A DNA stretch of 64,000 bases, from assembly GCF_011075055.1 (NCBI RefSeq), contig NC_058153.1, positions 11,036,001 through 11,100,000 of the forward strand, written 5' to 3'. Positions 35,899 through 47,639 of the stretch are shown in pieces (within the stretch, counting starts at the first letter, position 1; the number at the start of each line of letters is the position of its first letter). Below the pieces are notes generated by a model. It worked only from the letters and a program-made list of their open reading frames with translations, was not told where the DNA came from and made no database searches. The position numbers and the translations under genes are program-made. The DNA comes from Mangifera indica (taxonomy: Eukaryota > Streptophyta > Magnoliopsida > Sapindales > Anacardiaceae).

Positions 35899-36267
35899 GT
35901 ACGTGAAACTCCGTTTTAGTTTATTTTATTTATTTTACTAATTCACTGTTATGATTGCTGAACGTTCTCCTAGAATTCAACTCAATTATTTTGTTACTAC
36001 ATGTATAAAGTTCTCTGGTAATTATGTCAAGTGATTGGCATTATATTACTCAACTTCATGTTAATGATTAGATGCTTTTGTGAGTGATATAACCATGACA
36101 CATCATTTACCACCTTATGAGATACAATGTTGGGATATAAACTTTTTAAGAGTAGCAATATTTTGAATCCACCAAGTGATGTGACAACCAATTTGTTAAT
36201 ATCATAGTGATGATTAGGGATGATAATAAGGAGAAGTGGGACCGAATACTCTATTCCCCAACCTGAT

Positions 36268-37206
36268 ACCAAATCCAACAATCCTTCAAAAATCTGAAAA
36301 ATACAAGTTCATATCTCGTAAAACGATGAAATTCGAAAAAATGAAATTGAAATTCGAATTGTAAAAGTTGAAAAACCCTAGAATGGCAACAATCGAAAAA
36401 TCCTTCAGAAATCTGAAAAATACGAGTCGATATATCGTAAAACGGTGAAATTCAAAAAAACATAACTGAAATTTGAATTCTAAAAGTTGAAAAACCTTAG
36501 AATGGAAATAATCAAAAAATTCTTCAGAAATTTGAAAAATACGAGTCGATATCTCGTAAAACGGTGAAATCCAAAAAAACGGAACTGAAATTCAAATTCT
36601 AAAAGTTGAAAAACCCTAGAATGGCAACAAACGAAAAATCTTTCATAAATCTGAAAAATACGAGTCGATATCTCGTCAAACGGTGAAATTCAAAAAAACG
36701 GAACTAAAATTCGAATTCTAAAAGTTGAAAAACCCTAGAATGGAAACAATCAAAAAATTCTTCAGAAATCTGAAAAATACAAGTCGATATCTCGTTAAAC
36801 GGTGAAATTCGAAAAAACGGAGCTGAAATTCGAATTCTAAAAGTTGAAAAACCCTAGAATGGAAACAATCGAAAAATTCTTCAGAAATCTGAAAAATTCG
36901 AGTCGATATCTCGTAAAACGGTGAAATTCAAAAAAACGAAACTGAAATTCAAATTCTAAAAGTTGAAAAACCCTAGAATAGCAACAAACGGAAAATCCTT
37001 CGAAAATCTGAAAAATACGAGTCGATATCTCGTAAAACGATGAAATCCGAAAAAACGGAACTGAAATTCGAATTGTAAAAGTTGAAAAACCCTAGAATGG
37101 CAACAAACGGAAAATCCTTCAGAAATCTGAAAAATACGAGTCAATATATCGTAAAACGGTGAAATTCGAAAAAATAGAACTGAAATTCGAATTCTAAAAG
37201 TTGAAA
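36268..37206 (-). repeat. 119-bp tandem array, inverted copy set
   Basis: TAAAAGTTG recurs at 36362, 36481, 36600, 36719, 36838, 36957, 37076 and 37195, exactly 119 bp apart (about eight units). It is the reverse complement of the array at 33560-34240 at about 90% similarity by eye. The two sets face each other across the MULE core. Confidence 0.95.
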
Positions 37207-37598
37207 AATGAAAATGTCTTTACAATGTAAAATATCCAAAAACCTCTCATATTTATCTAAAATTATTTTAACCCCCATAATGACTGAGGGGAGTTATATA
37301 AATGAAGGGAAGGGTAATTTTGATATTTTAGAAAAAGTTTGAAATAAATAAATAAATATCAAAATGCCTTTATAATGTAAAATATCTAAAAACCCCTCAT
37401 ATTTATCTAAAATTACATTAAAACCCCATAGTAAGGGGAGAGTTAATAAATATGAGAGGAAGGGTAGTTTTGGTATTAAAAAAAGTCATAGGTATTTTTT
37501 TTTTGAAACAGTGATTTTGGGCATTTTAGTTTGAAAATAGTGATTTTGGGTATTTTTGCTTAATGGGAGGGCATTTTGGGTATTTTTTAAAATTTCCC

Positions 37599-37774
37599 TT
37601 ATAAAAATCCTTGAAAGAACTTCCCTGTTGATTAGTTCAATTTCTTTCTTCTTCGAAACCACAAACTGCAGCTACTTTTGGTTGTATTTCTTCGTTCAAA
37701 CCTTAATTTGCATCCACTTTCTTGTATTTCTTCTTGGAAATAACAATTCACAGATACTTTTACTGCCACTTCTC
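37599..37774 (+). promoter_or_regulatory. NLR3 proximal leader with TATA-like target duplication
   Basis: The MULE target duplication TTATAAAAA (37599-37607) recreates the proximal TATA-like sequence at its native distance, about 168 bp from the ATG. The remaining leader (TTGATTAGTTCAATTTC and following) matches the NLR2 and NLR4 leaders. Upstream of it is now MULE end sequence rather than the W-box promoter. Confidence 0.6.
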
Positions 37775-40414
37775 ATGGCAGAAACCGCCGTCAAGTTTGT
37801 ACTCGATAAGCTTACACTATTCTTCTCAAACGAAGTGCAAATGATGAACGGTGTTCGTGAAGAAGTTGTTTACGTGAGAACAGAACTGGAGCGCATGAAG
37901 GTGTTCTTGAGAAGCGCCGATTGTTTAGAAGAAACCGACGAAGAAGTCAAATTTTGGGTGAAGCAAATCAGAGATGTAGCTCACGATATCGAAGATGTTT
38001 TAGACGAGTTCACTCTCCATCTTACTCACAACCACGGCGATGGTTTCTACGGCTTTCTTCACAAGCTTTCGTGTTGTGTCAAGAACATGAAGGCTCGTTA
38101 CCGAATAGCGTATGAAATCCAAGGCATCAACTCAAGAATCAAAAGTATTTACAAGGGACACCTCAGACTCCGTAAAAACTTCCGAGCAGCTGAACAGGCT
38201 GGTTCGAGTTTGGCGAATTCATGGAATGACCGTCATGAGGACGCCCTTCTTTTGGACGAGACTGACTTGGTTGGCATTGATGGGCCTAAAGAGAAGGTGG
38301 CTGAGTTGCTAGTGGGCGGTGGCTTAGGCCGTCAAGTGGTTTCTCTGGCGGGAATGGGAGGAATGGGAAAGACAACTCTGGCGAAACAAGTCTACGATGA
38401 TAGACAAGTTAAGAAACACTTCACTATCCGTGCTTGGATCACTGTTTCAAGAAGCTTCAAGATGCAGGAGCTTCTTAAAGATATGCTTCAGCAGCTTTTT
38501 CAAGCAATTAGGAAGTCGGCTCCGGAGGCTGTGGAGACGATGAGTAGTGATGGGTTGAAGAAAATAATAAAGGATTTTCTTCAGGAAAGGAGGTACTTGA
38601 TTGTTCTTGATGATGTGTGGCATATAAATGATTGGGATGCGGTGAAATATGCTTTGCCCACCAACAATTGTGGCAGCCGAGTGATGCTCACTACGCGTAA
38701 AGTTGATTTACCCTTCACTTCTCGGTTGGAATCCGAAGGTTGCGTCTATAATTTGCAGCCATTGCCTCCTGAAGAGTCCCGGATTCTTTTTTGCACCAAA
38801 ACATTTCATGGAAAAGCTTGTCCTCCACACCTGGAGGGAATTTGTAGGTGTATTTTGAAGAAATGTGAAGGACTTCCTCTTGCCATAGTGGCGATTGGTG
38901 GAGTTTTGGCTGCGAAAGATAGGCAGAGGATTGATGAATGGGAAATAGTTCATCGGAGTCTTGGTGCTGAGATTGAAGGCAATGACAAACTCCAGAATTT
39001 GAAGAAAGTGCTTTCACTCAGCCTCAATGACTTGCCATGCCATTTGAAAGCATGTTTTCTTTACTTGAGCATCTTTCCGGATAATCATTTAATCGAACCA
39101 ATGAGACTGGTTCGGTTGTGGACGGCAGAAGGATTTGTTGAAGCGAAGGAAGGAAAGACAATGGAAGAAGTTGCGCAGGAGTACCTCAGCGAGCTCTTGA
39201 ACAGAAGCCTGATGCAAGTGGCTGGAACAACAAGCGATGGAAGAGTCAAGGCCTGTAGAATCCACGACTTTCTGAGGGAAATCATTAAAACAAAGTCCAG
39301 AGAGCACAACATTGCAGCCATAGCTAAAGAACACATGAATCAGAACACACTATGGCCAGATAAAGTTCGACGATTATCAGTTCACAATACACTACAAAAT
39401 GTTCAGCAAAACAGGTTTGTCAACGCTTCTCAATTGCGTTCTCTGTTCATGTTTGGGATAGATGAAAAACCACGTTTGCACGCACTTTTTCCAAGTGGGT
39501 TCAAGCTTCTAGGCGTCCTGGACATGCGAGGCACACCAGTCACAAAATTTCCCATTGAAGTTATGAACTTGTATTATTTGAAGTACATGAGTTTGAGGGA
39601 CACCAAGTTGAAAACGATTCCAACATACATAGGGAAGCTTCAGAACCTGGAGACCTTAGATCTTAAACATGCCTATGTCACTGAATTGCCATCAGAGATA
39701 CTCAACCTCAAAAAGCTTCGTCATCTCATGGTTTACCGATATGAATATGAGACTTTTGCTACTTTTAAATATGGCTTCAAAAGTCTAGAGAAGATTGGTG
39801 TTCTTCAGTCTTTACAGAAACTCAGTTTTATCGAGGCAAACCATGTTGGGACGCTACAAGAGCTTGGCAAATTAACTCAACTTAAAAGACTCGGAATTAT
39901 AAAGTTGAGAAAACCAGATGGGAAAATGTTGTGTTCGTCTATTGAACATCTGACAAACCTTCGCTCACTATCGATAACTTCAACAGAAGAAAGCGAGATT
40001 ATTGATCTTCAGCACCTTCACCATCCACCTCAGCTCCTTCAAAGAATCTACTTAACAGGACGGTTGGAGAGTTTACCTCATTGGATAACTTATGTTCACA
40101 GCTTGGTGAAACTTAAACTAAGATGGAGTAGATTGAAGGAAGATCCGCTGGTGTTTCTGCAAGATCTTCCTAATCTTGTTCATCTCGAACTGGTTCAAGT
40201 ATACGATGGAGACATGCTCTGCTTCATGGCTGGTGGGTTCAAGAAGCTGAAGCTACTAGGTTCGTACAAGTTTGAAGGGCTGACATTTGTGGAAATACAA
40301 AAGGGAATTGAGCATCTGAGCCAGTTGAAAATGCTCAGATGTCGTGCATTGAAAAGCTTAGAATTCAGCGGTGTAAGTCGTTGCAGAAGGTGCCGCTGGG
40401 AATTGAGCATCTGA
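37775..40414 (+). CDS. NLR3: CC-NB-LRR disease resistance protein (RPM1-like), C-terminus altered
   Basis: The product is an 879-residue intracellular immune receptor of the CNL class; the family detects pathogen effectors and triggers defence. Domains by residue: Rx-type coiled coil 1-~150 with the EDVID-like DIEDVLDEF (71-79); NB-ARC with P-loop GMGGMGKTT (193-201), kinase-2 LIVLDDVW (275-282), RNBS-B GSRVMLTTR (from 300), GLPLA (366) and the MHD position read as IHD (496-498); LRRs from about 540. The ATG was chosen because it is the first in-frame methionine and is shared with NLR2 and NLR4; the open frame upstream has no ATG. A net 29-bp insertion at 40303-40335 shifts the frame, so the last ~25 residues differ from the family and the protein stops early at 40414. 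A MULE separates it from its promoter. Function is uncertain. Confidence 0.9.
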   Translation: MAETAVKFVLDKLTLFFSNEVQMMNGVREEVVYVRTELERMKVFLRSADCLEETDEEVKFWVKQIRDVAHDIEDVLDEFTLHLTHNHGDGFYGFLHKLSCCVKNMKARYRIAYEIQGINSRIKSIYKGHLRLRKNFRAAEQAGSSLANSWNDRHEDALLLDETDLVGIDGPKEKVAELLVGGGLGRQVVSLAGMGGMGKTTLAKQVYDDRQVKKHFTIRAWITVSRSFKMQELLKDMLQQLFQAIRKSAPEAVETMSSDGLKKIIKDFLQERRYLIVLDDVWHINDWDAVKYALPTNNCGSRVMLTTRKVDLPFTSRLESEGCVYNLQPLPPEESRILFCTKTFHGKACPPHLEGICRCILKKCEGLPLAIVAIGGVLAAKDRQRIDEWEIVHRSLGAEIEGNDKLQNLKKVLSLSLNDLPCHLKACFLYLSIFPDNHLIEPMRLVRLWTAEGFVEAKEGKTMEEVAQEYLSELLNRSLMQVAGTTSDGRVKACRIHDFLREIIKTKSREHNIAAIAKEHMNQNTLWPDKVRRLSVHNTLQNVQQNRFVNASQLRSLFMFGIDEKPRLHALFPSGFKLLGVLDMRGTPVTKFPIEVMNLYYLKYMSLRDTKLKTIPTYIGKLQNLETLDLKHAYVTELPSEILNLKKLRHLMVYRYEYETFATFKYGFKSLEKIGVLQSLQKLSFIEANHVGTLQELGKLTQLKRLGIIKLRKPDGKMLCSSIEHLTNLRSLSITSTEESEIIDLQHLHHPPQLLQRIYLTGRLESLPHWITYVHSLVKLKLRWSRLKEDPLVFLQDLPNLVHLELVQVYDGDMLCFMAGGFKKLKLLGSYKFEGLTFVEIQKGIEHLSQLKMLRCRALKSLEFSGVSRCRRCRWELSI

Positions 40415-40578
40415 GCCAGTTGAAAATGCTAGAGTTTTTTGACTTGCCACATAAATTGCTGAAGACGATTCGCCGAGATGGAGGTGAAGATTACTGGAGA
40501 GTTGCACACATTCCTAAAGTGAATTCAACCACTGGAGAGACGGGGATGGGAAGTTTAGGTAAGATTTCATTTAGATGA
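40415..40578 (+). pseudogene. Out-of-frame ancestral 3' end of NLR3
   Basis: In the frame skipped by the 29-bp insertion, the original C-terminus is still readable from about 40339 (KSLQKVPLGIEHLSQLKMLE, FDLPHKLLKTIRRD, EDYWRVAHIPKVNST), matching 26380-26560 of NLR2. A further small indel near 40530 changes the final residues (GETGMGSLG against WRDGRWEVY). Confidence 0.8.
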
Positions 40579-42420
40579 ACAATTAAAACCAATCAATCTA
40601 CAGGGTTTAGTTATGAGCTATAAAATATTGAATGAAATTAGTGTAGGGTTATAAGAATACTTGAAGTATGTTTTTAGTTTGAACAATATTTTATTATTAA
40701 AATTAAAAGATTATCTTGAATATAGATTATATAGAAGATTAATACGTATAAATTATTATTATATTTAATAAAATTTGATAAACTTTCGCAGATATAAATA
40801 ATTATTATATTTGATTATATGTAATAAAATAATATTAGCATATTATTTTACTAAAATATCTTTTGGGTATAATTATTTTAAAATATTTATTATGTTACGC
40901 ATTATATTAATTAAAAATAAGGTTATTTTTGTTTTAAAAAATTAATAAATAAGGATATAACTATAATAAAATAGAGATTATTTTGATAGTTTTTTAATAT
41001 ATAAAGTAAAGATAATAATAAGATTACCACTTGTTTACTTGTCACATCATCATTGATAATATAAGATTACAATAATTTTTTATTATTTATAAACCAAACA
41101 AAACAACGTAAATAATAAAAGATATATTATCGGACCCTCTCCCATCCCAATTGTTATGTTTGGTGGATTCTCAAAACTCTTGAAAGCATTTGAGTGACAA
41201 GTCTTCCCAATTTCCTTGAATGTCAGTTTTCAAATAGTAAAATTGTTCTAAGAGAAAACTCAATTAATATCTAATAAGTTATTGGATTTCATTATAAAAC
41301 GAATAAATCTTAAGACTTACATTGATATTGTCAAATGAGATTATCATTGATAAATAATTTTGAATTTATATTTATTAATCACTTAAATTCATTTATAAAT
41401 TATTATTGAACTATTCAATTACTATGTTTTATTAAACTAAAATTATAATTAACATAATCCAACATTAGAAAAAAAAATTCAACATTCTTTAACTTGGGTA
41501 ATATTAATTATTTTTATTTTATTTTTAAGATAAAAATAATTTTAACTTCTGTACAACTAACATTTTAACTTTAAAAGTTATTTTTATATAGAAGACAATA
41601 TAATTCAATAATAATATTATAATTTTCAATTTAATTAATATGATTACTAATAACGAATTATAATTTTACCAATGTTAGCTACAAATATAATATTGTCCAT
41701 TATCATGAGTAATAATAACTAAATTGATATGAACAAGCAATCTCAGAGTGTAGCATGAATAATAATCAATCAAGTGATCACAGTCTTCTTTATAATTTTT
41801 CTTAACAGTTATATTTCAAAAAAAATGAGAAAAATTCATTTGTTTCTAATGAAACTAGTACTTCCAATTAAGTGTATATATTTTAACTTTACTCAAGATA
41901 TCATGAAACATACACATATAACTGTCATATTCAAAAAGAAAATTTGTCTTAAAACAAATTTTGTACTATAAACATATAAATGTGCATTTGTTCATCTACA
42001 AATGAGTATATCTATAGGATCATGATTAAAAAAAAAAATGTTAACTTAATAGTAAAAAAATACCACTAAGTCAACAAATTATAAAACTCGCACTAACCTT
42101 AAATATCAACAGACCCTAAACATCCTCATATTTTTAACAAAACTTTAAAAACTACAAGTCTTAATGCTTTGGTTAGAGACTTAAATTGTATATATGTATT
42201 ATATCATAATGTTTCCTCTTTATGAGACTTTTAATTGTAAGATAATTTTTTTCCATCTGTCTTGATAAACCAGTAGTCTTGTAATTCTTTGTAAAAAGCA
42301 TGGTTGTACTACTATCACGATAGATCATAAGTTGTCTAAAAATAAAATCAACAACTAGTAATTTGAAAATGTAATCTTTCAACCTCACAATCTGAGATGT
42401 TGTCTTATAGTAAGTTACAA
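40579..42420. other. 3' flank of NLR3
   Basis: This AT-rich non-coding sequence is partly collinear with the NLR2 3' flank (26690-27290). Relative to NLR2 it has extra AT-rich stretches at about 40665-41150 and 41350-41990. The first has ends TTTTTAGTTTGAAC and AACCAAACAAAAC, similar to the MITE at 44899-45378. Short frames here are not convincing genes. Confidence 0.6.
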
Positions 42421-43370
42421 AATTTAATGTATATGACTAAAGATGTTATTAATGACTCCTTAACATATTTATAATATACAACCCAACTACCATGGTTTTG
42501 ATCACACAAGTACTCCCTTATAGTTGTTAGTTACAACTACACTCCCCCCGCATTCCTCTTGTATGGATTGAATCCTCTCAAGAGAGAAAGAGAAAACACA
42601 TCTAAAAGTTGTAAACACAAATACATGTCAGAAATCATCTGTAAGAGATAATTGAATAAAAAAACTCAAAACTATATTAGCTTACTGCAACACTTTAATC
42701 ATAGGAAAAAGTGAGGTTCCATAAAATTGTCGAGCCCACAAGAAACATCCCAAGAACTCTTTCAAGGAAGCTCTCGCCTCAACACTAAAGACACAAGTGA
42801 CTGTCTAACAATGTTCATTGACTGAAGTTTAAGGCGTGAGATAAGGCAGGACTCAAACATCAAGTTTGTCTAAGGATGCAACAAGTCCAAGGAGAGTTGT
42901 CTGGAACCACATTAGGAAAGCCATTTTGGTACAAAACACCTCCTTGCACCCACATGGAGTGCATAATCCTATTTGCTACAATGGTAAGAAAGCATACACC
43001 CTTACTGACTAATCTAAAAAGCCACAAGAATGTATACCCAATGTATCCACTCCCTCTAGTGAGAGCTCATTCTCCAAACTGTTCTCTTCTACCATACACA
43101 AAATTGTTTTGTGATACCTCAACTCTCACCTTCATAAAAACAATGAAAAACACGTTGGACTATCTACAATTGAAGACTCTCAAAATTGAGTAATTTTCCA
43201 TCTTACTAACTAGTGAAGATATTCCTCGCTCCAATTAACCAATCGAAGACAAAGCTCTAAGAAAATCAGCAAAGATAAGTAAAGAAAGAAGTGTTTGAAG
43301 CATGAAAGCATAGAGTCAACCCCTTTTTTTTTTTCCTATAGCTAAATCTATGAGACCAATAGGAATTAAT
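42420..43370. other. Unidentified, less AT-rich island
   Basis: The base composition is visibly less AT-rich than on either side. There is a 105-codon + frame at 42876-43193 (MQQVQGELSGTTLGKPFWYK), which I do not recognise. It has no signal peptide, zinc motif or transposon motif. It ends near a T-run at 43326. It is absent from the other NLR units, so it could be a fragment of an unrelated repeat or a non-coding transcript. Confidence 0.35.
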
Positions 43371-44898
43371 CTTAGTTGTTCAATGTAGAGCTAACAATTT
43401 TTAATACGATCCGTTAATTTAATACAACACAATACAAAAAATATCAGGTTAGAGTTGAGTTTTCTAACAAAATTTATTTAAGGTCAATCTGACACAATTT
43501 GAAATTAAATCGGATAGTATTAGGATTCACACAAAAGTAACATGACACGACTTGAATTGACACAAATATTTTGGAGATATATTACTTTAATATATTGGGT
43601 ATAATTATATCTTTCTATAATTATAATTAATCATATTATTGTTTATTTTTATTTAAATATTTTTTTTATTATTAACTAGTGAGAATTTGATTTGGTTCGT
43701 CTGAATATAGATGTGTTTTTTAAAAGTCTTACTCATATTATAATTATATATTATATTTTTATGATTAAATTTAAAATATTTATAGATGACATATAATTGA
43801 ACCTTCGTTTAATTATAATTACTTATTAGAATTTTTAAACTTTGACACTTGTTTATTATTATGATTATGACTCACCTTAATCTTCATTAATGGAGTTTAT
43901 TATGCGAAGAAATTTCCTTTTTAATCCTTCAAATAGAATTAATTGAGTAATATTATTATTATTATTTTTTGTAACATTTTAGTTCTTCAAGGGTATTTCT
44001 GTCTCATAGACATGGACCAAAATGTTATTGACAGAGCCTACCATGTTGTTAAATTTTTACTCCAAAGGAATCGATTAAATGGGTTAAAAAAAAAATTTTG
44101 ATAATTTATTTTTTATTATTTATATTATTTTATTTGATTAATAAGTGATAAAATTTCTAAGATTCTTTTATTAGAGTAATCTGATTACTATTTATCAAAC
44201 TAATTTTGATTTTTTTATAATTATATCTTTATTTATTAATTTTTAAGACAAAAATAATCTCATTTTCAATTAATATAATAAATAACATAAAAAATATTTC
44301 AGAATAATTATACTCAATAATATTTAAGTAAAATAATATACTAGTATTTTTTATTACTTTTAATTAAACATAATTATTATTTATATCTACCTATTTTTAT
44401 CAAATATAGTAATAATTTATATCCAATAATCATTTAGATAATTTATCTTCAAGGTAATATTTTAATTTAAATAATAAATAATAAATTATTCATCAAACCA
44501 AACGCCTCTAAGTTAGTTAGGTCAAACCTTCGTAGTACGAATGAAATTTATTTGAATTGTCTGAGTTTAGATTGTTGTTCTTCAATGAATCGAATTCGAA
44601 TAGAAACAATTTCAACTCACAATCTATGTTGACAAATTCCTTTTCTTCTTCTTTGGGAATCTTTGTTTTTCTTATTATTCTTCTCACTCTTTGATGTTAT
44701 TATTTTTCCTTCATTGACATATTGTTTACCAATTTAAGCGCAATCTGATACTTGAGATTTGAACTGAATTTAAATTAACCCTAGTTTAAGTTTAATTAAA
44801 TTTGAATTAGCGCACATGGGGATGTAAATGTAATTATCTAATTATTAGGAGGTTGATGCCACACTAAAAATTATTTATATATTATCAGGTACCCCCAA
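43370..44898. other. AT-rich stretch with a segment shared with 56590-56960
   Basis: From about 43840 to 44060 and again near 44560-44640 the sequence is collinear with 56590-56960, for example TTCATTAATGGAGTTTATTATG in both (split here for length). This links the region after NLR3 with the region before unit 4. A decayed copy of the MITE at 44899-45378 occupies about 44070-44515, ending CAAACCAAACGCCTC. No gene was recognised. Confidence 0.55.
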
Positions 44899-45378
44899 GG
44901 GGCTGTTTGGTTTCAGTTTTTTAATATTAACTTGGTAATCTATCTTTTATTCCCTTGTTTGGTTTGTCAATAATAAAATATTATAATAATGTTTTATTAT
45001 CAATGCTGACATGACAGGTAATATAGGTGGTAATCTGATTATCACATTCACCTTAAGTATTTAAATATTACCAAGGTAATCTTGATTTTATTATAATTAT
45101 ATTATTATTTATTAATTTTTTGAGACAAAAATAAATTTATTTTTAATTAATATGACAAATAATATAAAAAATATTTAAAAATAATTATATTCAAGAGCAT
45201 TTAAGTAAAATAATTTACTGGTAATATTTTATTACCTTTAACTAAACACAATAATTATTTATACCTACAAAATTTTTTCAAACATAGTAATCATTTATAC
45301 CCAGTAATCTTCTAAATAATCTATCTTCAAGGTAATCTTTCTATTTTGGTAATAAAATATTACCCAAACCAAACGTCT
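44899..45378. mobile_element. AT-rich MITE with TTTGGTTT/AAACCAAA ends
   Basis: The roughly 480-bp element begins GGGCTGTTTGGTTT and ends AAACCAAACGTCTTCC. AAG on both sides may be a 3-bp target duplication, as in PIF/Harbinger elements, but this is weak. The interior is AT-rich and non-coding. Confidence 0.6.
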
Positions 45379-46442
45379 TCCAAGAGTTTGATTAAGATGA
45401 AATCACATAAACAAAAATGAAGATGCGTGCTATTGTGAAGATTTCATTTCCACAAAAGAGGAAGGGGTCCACAAGGTGCAACGTGGTTGATGTGTGAGAA
45501 CGGTGACATTTGATGAGATCAAACAAAAGAATATATATTTATATCACACCTTTTATATCTTAAATATTTTTGTCATTTTATATATTAAAATATTTAAATT
45601 ATTATTATTTTCAATCTTAAAAAATCAGATAAAACAATATTATTCTCTCTATACATTACAAAGAGAAAATATATACAGATATATGATATCAATATTTAAA
45701 ATAATGTTTTATATATATATTAAATAAGATTAAGTGAATTTAAAAATTTTTTAGTTTAAATTTTTTAGATTAAATTAGATCTGATTAAACTCTCATCACA
45801 TTATCATCACCTAAAATTCATTGCTCTCCATAACAAATTTTAAATACAACTTTTTTTCTATTTTGGTTTAAAATAAACCTACAACATAAAAACACCTATG
45901 TTGAAAACATAAAACCTTAGGCGTTAAGACCGAGGTGTAGCTTTTTATGTAGGACCAGAGGGACTGGCGTTAACACTAGTGTCTTCCTTTGTTTTTGATC
46001 CAGACCTAGATCTATATCAACTCATTCCCAGTTTTACACCAATTGTATTATAACAACACCAAATAATACAATAATATGAAATCACAATATTAAACAATAT
46101 AAATAATATAAAATTACAACAAAATTATATTTTACATAAAATCATAACTAAGAATTTACCTTATATCATTTGATTTTCAATTGTTATAGAGGAAAACACA
46201 AAACATAAAGCTTGAATCAAGATTGACCTAAATTTGGATAATTTTGTTATGAAATCTTTACAAGAAATATAAATTCTCTAAAAAAATTTGACAAATTTTG
46301 TCTCGCTCTTCTTTGTGTTTATATGAATCTTGCTAGAAAGCTAATGAAAAAAAGAGAGAATCTCTGTGTATAAATCGTGTCAATGAGAGTATTTTGAGAA
46401 AAAAAAAAAATTATTATTGTAATATTTTTATTAAATTAATAA

Positions 46443-46499
<57 letters not shown>

Positions 46500-47634
46500 C
46501 CGTGAAAAAAGGGGCCAAAATATTCAATATCCCTCAAATAAATGACGGTGGCAGATCCCATACTCCATTTCCATTTCATACTCAAATTTCAGCAATATTT
46601 TCAGGCCCAACTAGTAATTCCCACTCAAGTTTTACAGACATAAAAAGGTAACTTTTTAGGATTATTAAAGGCAATTTCCCAATTATCGTACATTTATTTA
46701 TCTTAATTCATTTTTATTTTCTTTTTTATATGTTTATTCTTTTTTTTATTTCCCTTTTTTCTCTTTTCCCTCTTTGGTTTCTATTTTCTCTTTTTTTTCT
46801 CTCTTCTTCCCTTCTCATCATCGCTTCTTGTCTCTTCTCAACCCAACCTCAATTCATCTTCTTCTTGTTAGTAATCACAAAATTTTTCTCTTGAAAAGTC
46901 AACTAAATCTATTGTCATCTATGATCGTGCATGTCTTATCTCTCTCTTCTCATAATAATCATATCTCTTTCATTTTTTATAATGACAACTTTCTTCTATC
47001 ATAGCCAATTTGACAGTTTTTTGCAGTGATGATTGAAACTTTTTAAAGTTTAGAGGTGTATATGATAAACTTTAAATTTGGTCAAAACTTTGATATTTTT
47101 TAAGACTCTAAATTGTAAATGTTCAAACTGGTATATGATATGATTGAAAATTTAGGGGTGTATATGATATGATTGAAAAATTAACATTTATATTAATCAT
47201 TAATAACAATTTTATAATTTTAATAAAGAAAACAAACAATCATTTTTAAGAAAATTAAATAAAATTCACTAACAGAAATAACTCATAAATGAGAATTCAG
47301 TTTTTTCAAATTGCAAGGATGAAACTTTGTGGTCTTATCAAACCTTAGATGAGGGTTAGTCATTTGGTCATTTTTTAACAAACACAGCAAACCCTTGACC
47401 CAGTTTGGGATGTAGATGATGAGATGATTACTATATAATTATAATATAGTGGTTAATTGGTTGATATAGTATTTGATCAACTATTTAAAAATACACAAAG
47501 TGGTTGATCGATCAACATAGCACCTATCCAATTACTTAGAAATCTAGAAATTTGACTATAATTATATGGTAAAACAAAAATAGTTGTTTAATTTATATAA
47601 ATCAAATAAAAAATATTAAAATAATTAATTACCC
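45379..47634. other. AT-rich intergenic stretch
   Basis: No gene is supported. It contains an AT microsatellite at 46449-46493 and a pyrimidine-rich stretch at about 46660-46990 (TTCTCTTTTTTCTCTC words), whose frame encodes only low-complexity Phe/Ser/Leu. The Copia element inserts at its right end. Confidence 0.5.
46449..46493. repeat. (AT)n microsatellite
   Basis: An AT run of about 45 bp. The frame through it encodes alternating Tyr and Ile, which is spurious. Confidence 0.95.
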
Positions 47635-47639
47635 TAAAT

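Larger units (their letters stand above)
32257..37598. mobile_element. 5.3-kb Mutator-like element (MULE) with captured gene fragment
   Basis: This insert begins GGGAAATTTTAAAAA and ends with the complement of the same word. It is flanked by a perfect 9-bp duplication TTATAAAAA (32248-32256 and 37599-37607), the Mutator signature. Unit 4 has the uninterrupted target near 61967-61975. Inside, in order: a 565-bp tandem duplication, a 119-bp tandem array, a Ulp1-protease remnant (+), a MURA-type transposase C-terminal remnant (-), a captured ARF-GAP gene fragment (+), an inverted 119-bp array, and a partly duplicated right end. Without full transposase it is non-autonomous. It separates the NLR3 promoter from its leader. 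Confidence 0.92.

Noticed and set aside
33560..37206. 119-bp arrays considered as a CRISPR-like array
   Set aside because: Units are continuous tandem repeats without unique spacers, in a plant transposon.
37556..37774. In-frame open stretch adding 73 hydrophobic residues to NLR3
   Set aside because: It contains no ATG, lies in the leader and MULE end, and NLR2 and NLR4 start at the same ATG (37775 equivalent). Treated as untranslated leader.
46394..46651. Frame with a Tyr-Ile alternating segment
   Set aside because: Translation of the AT microsatellite.
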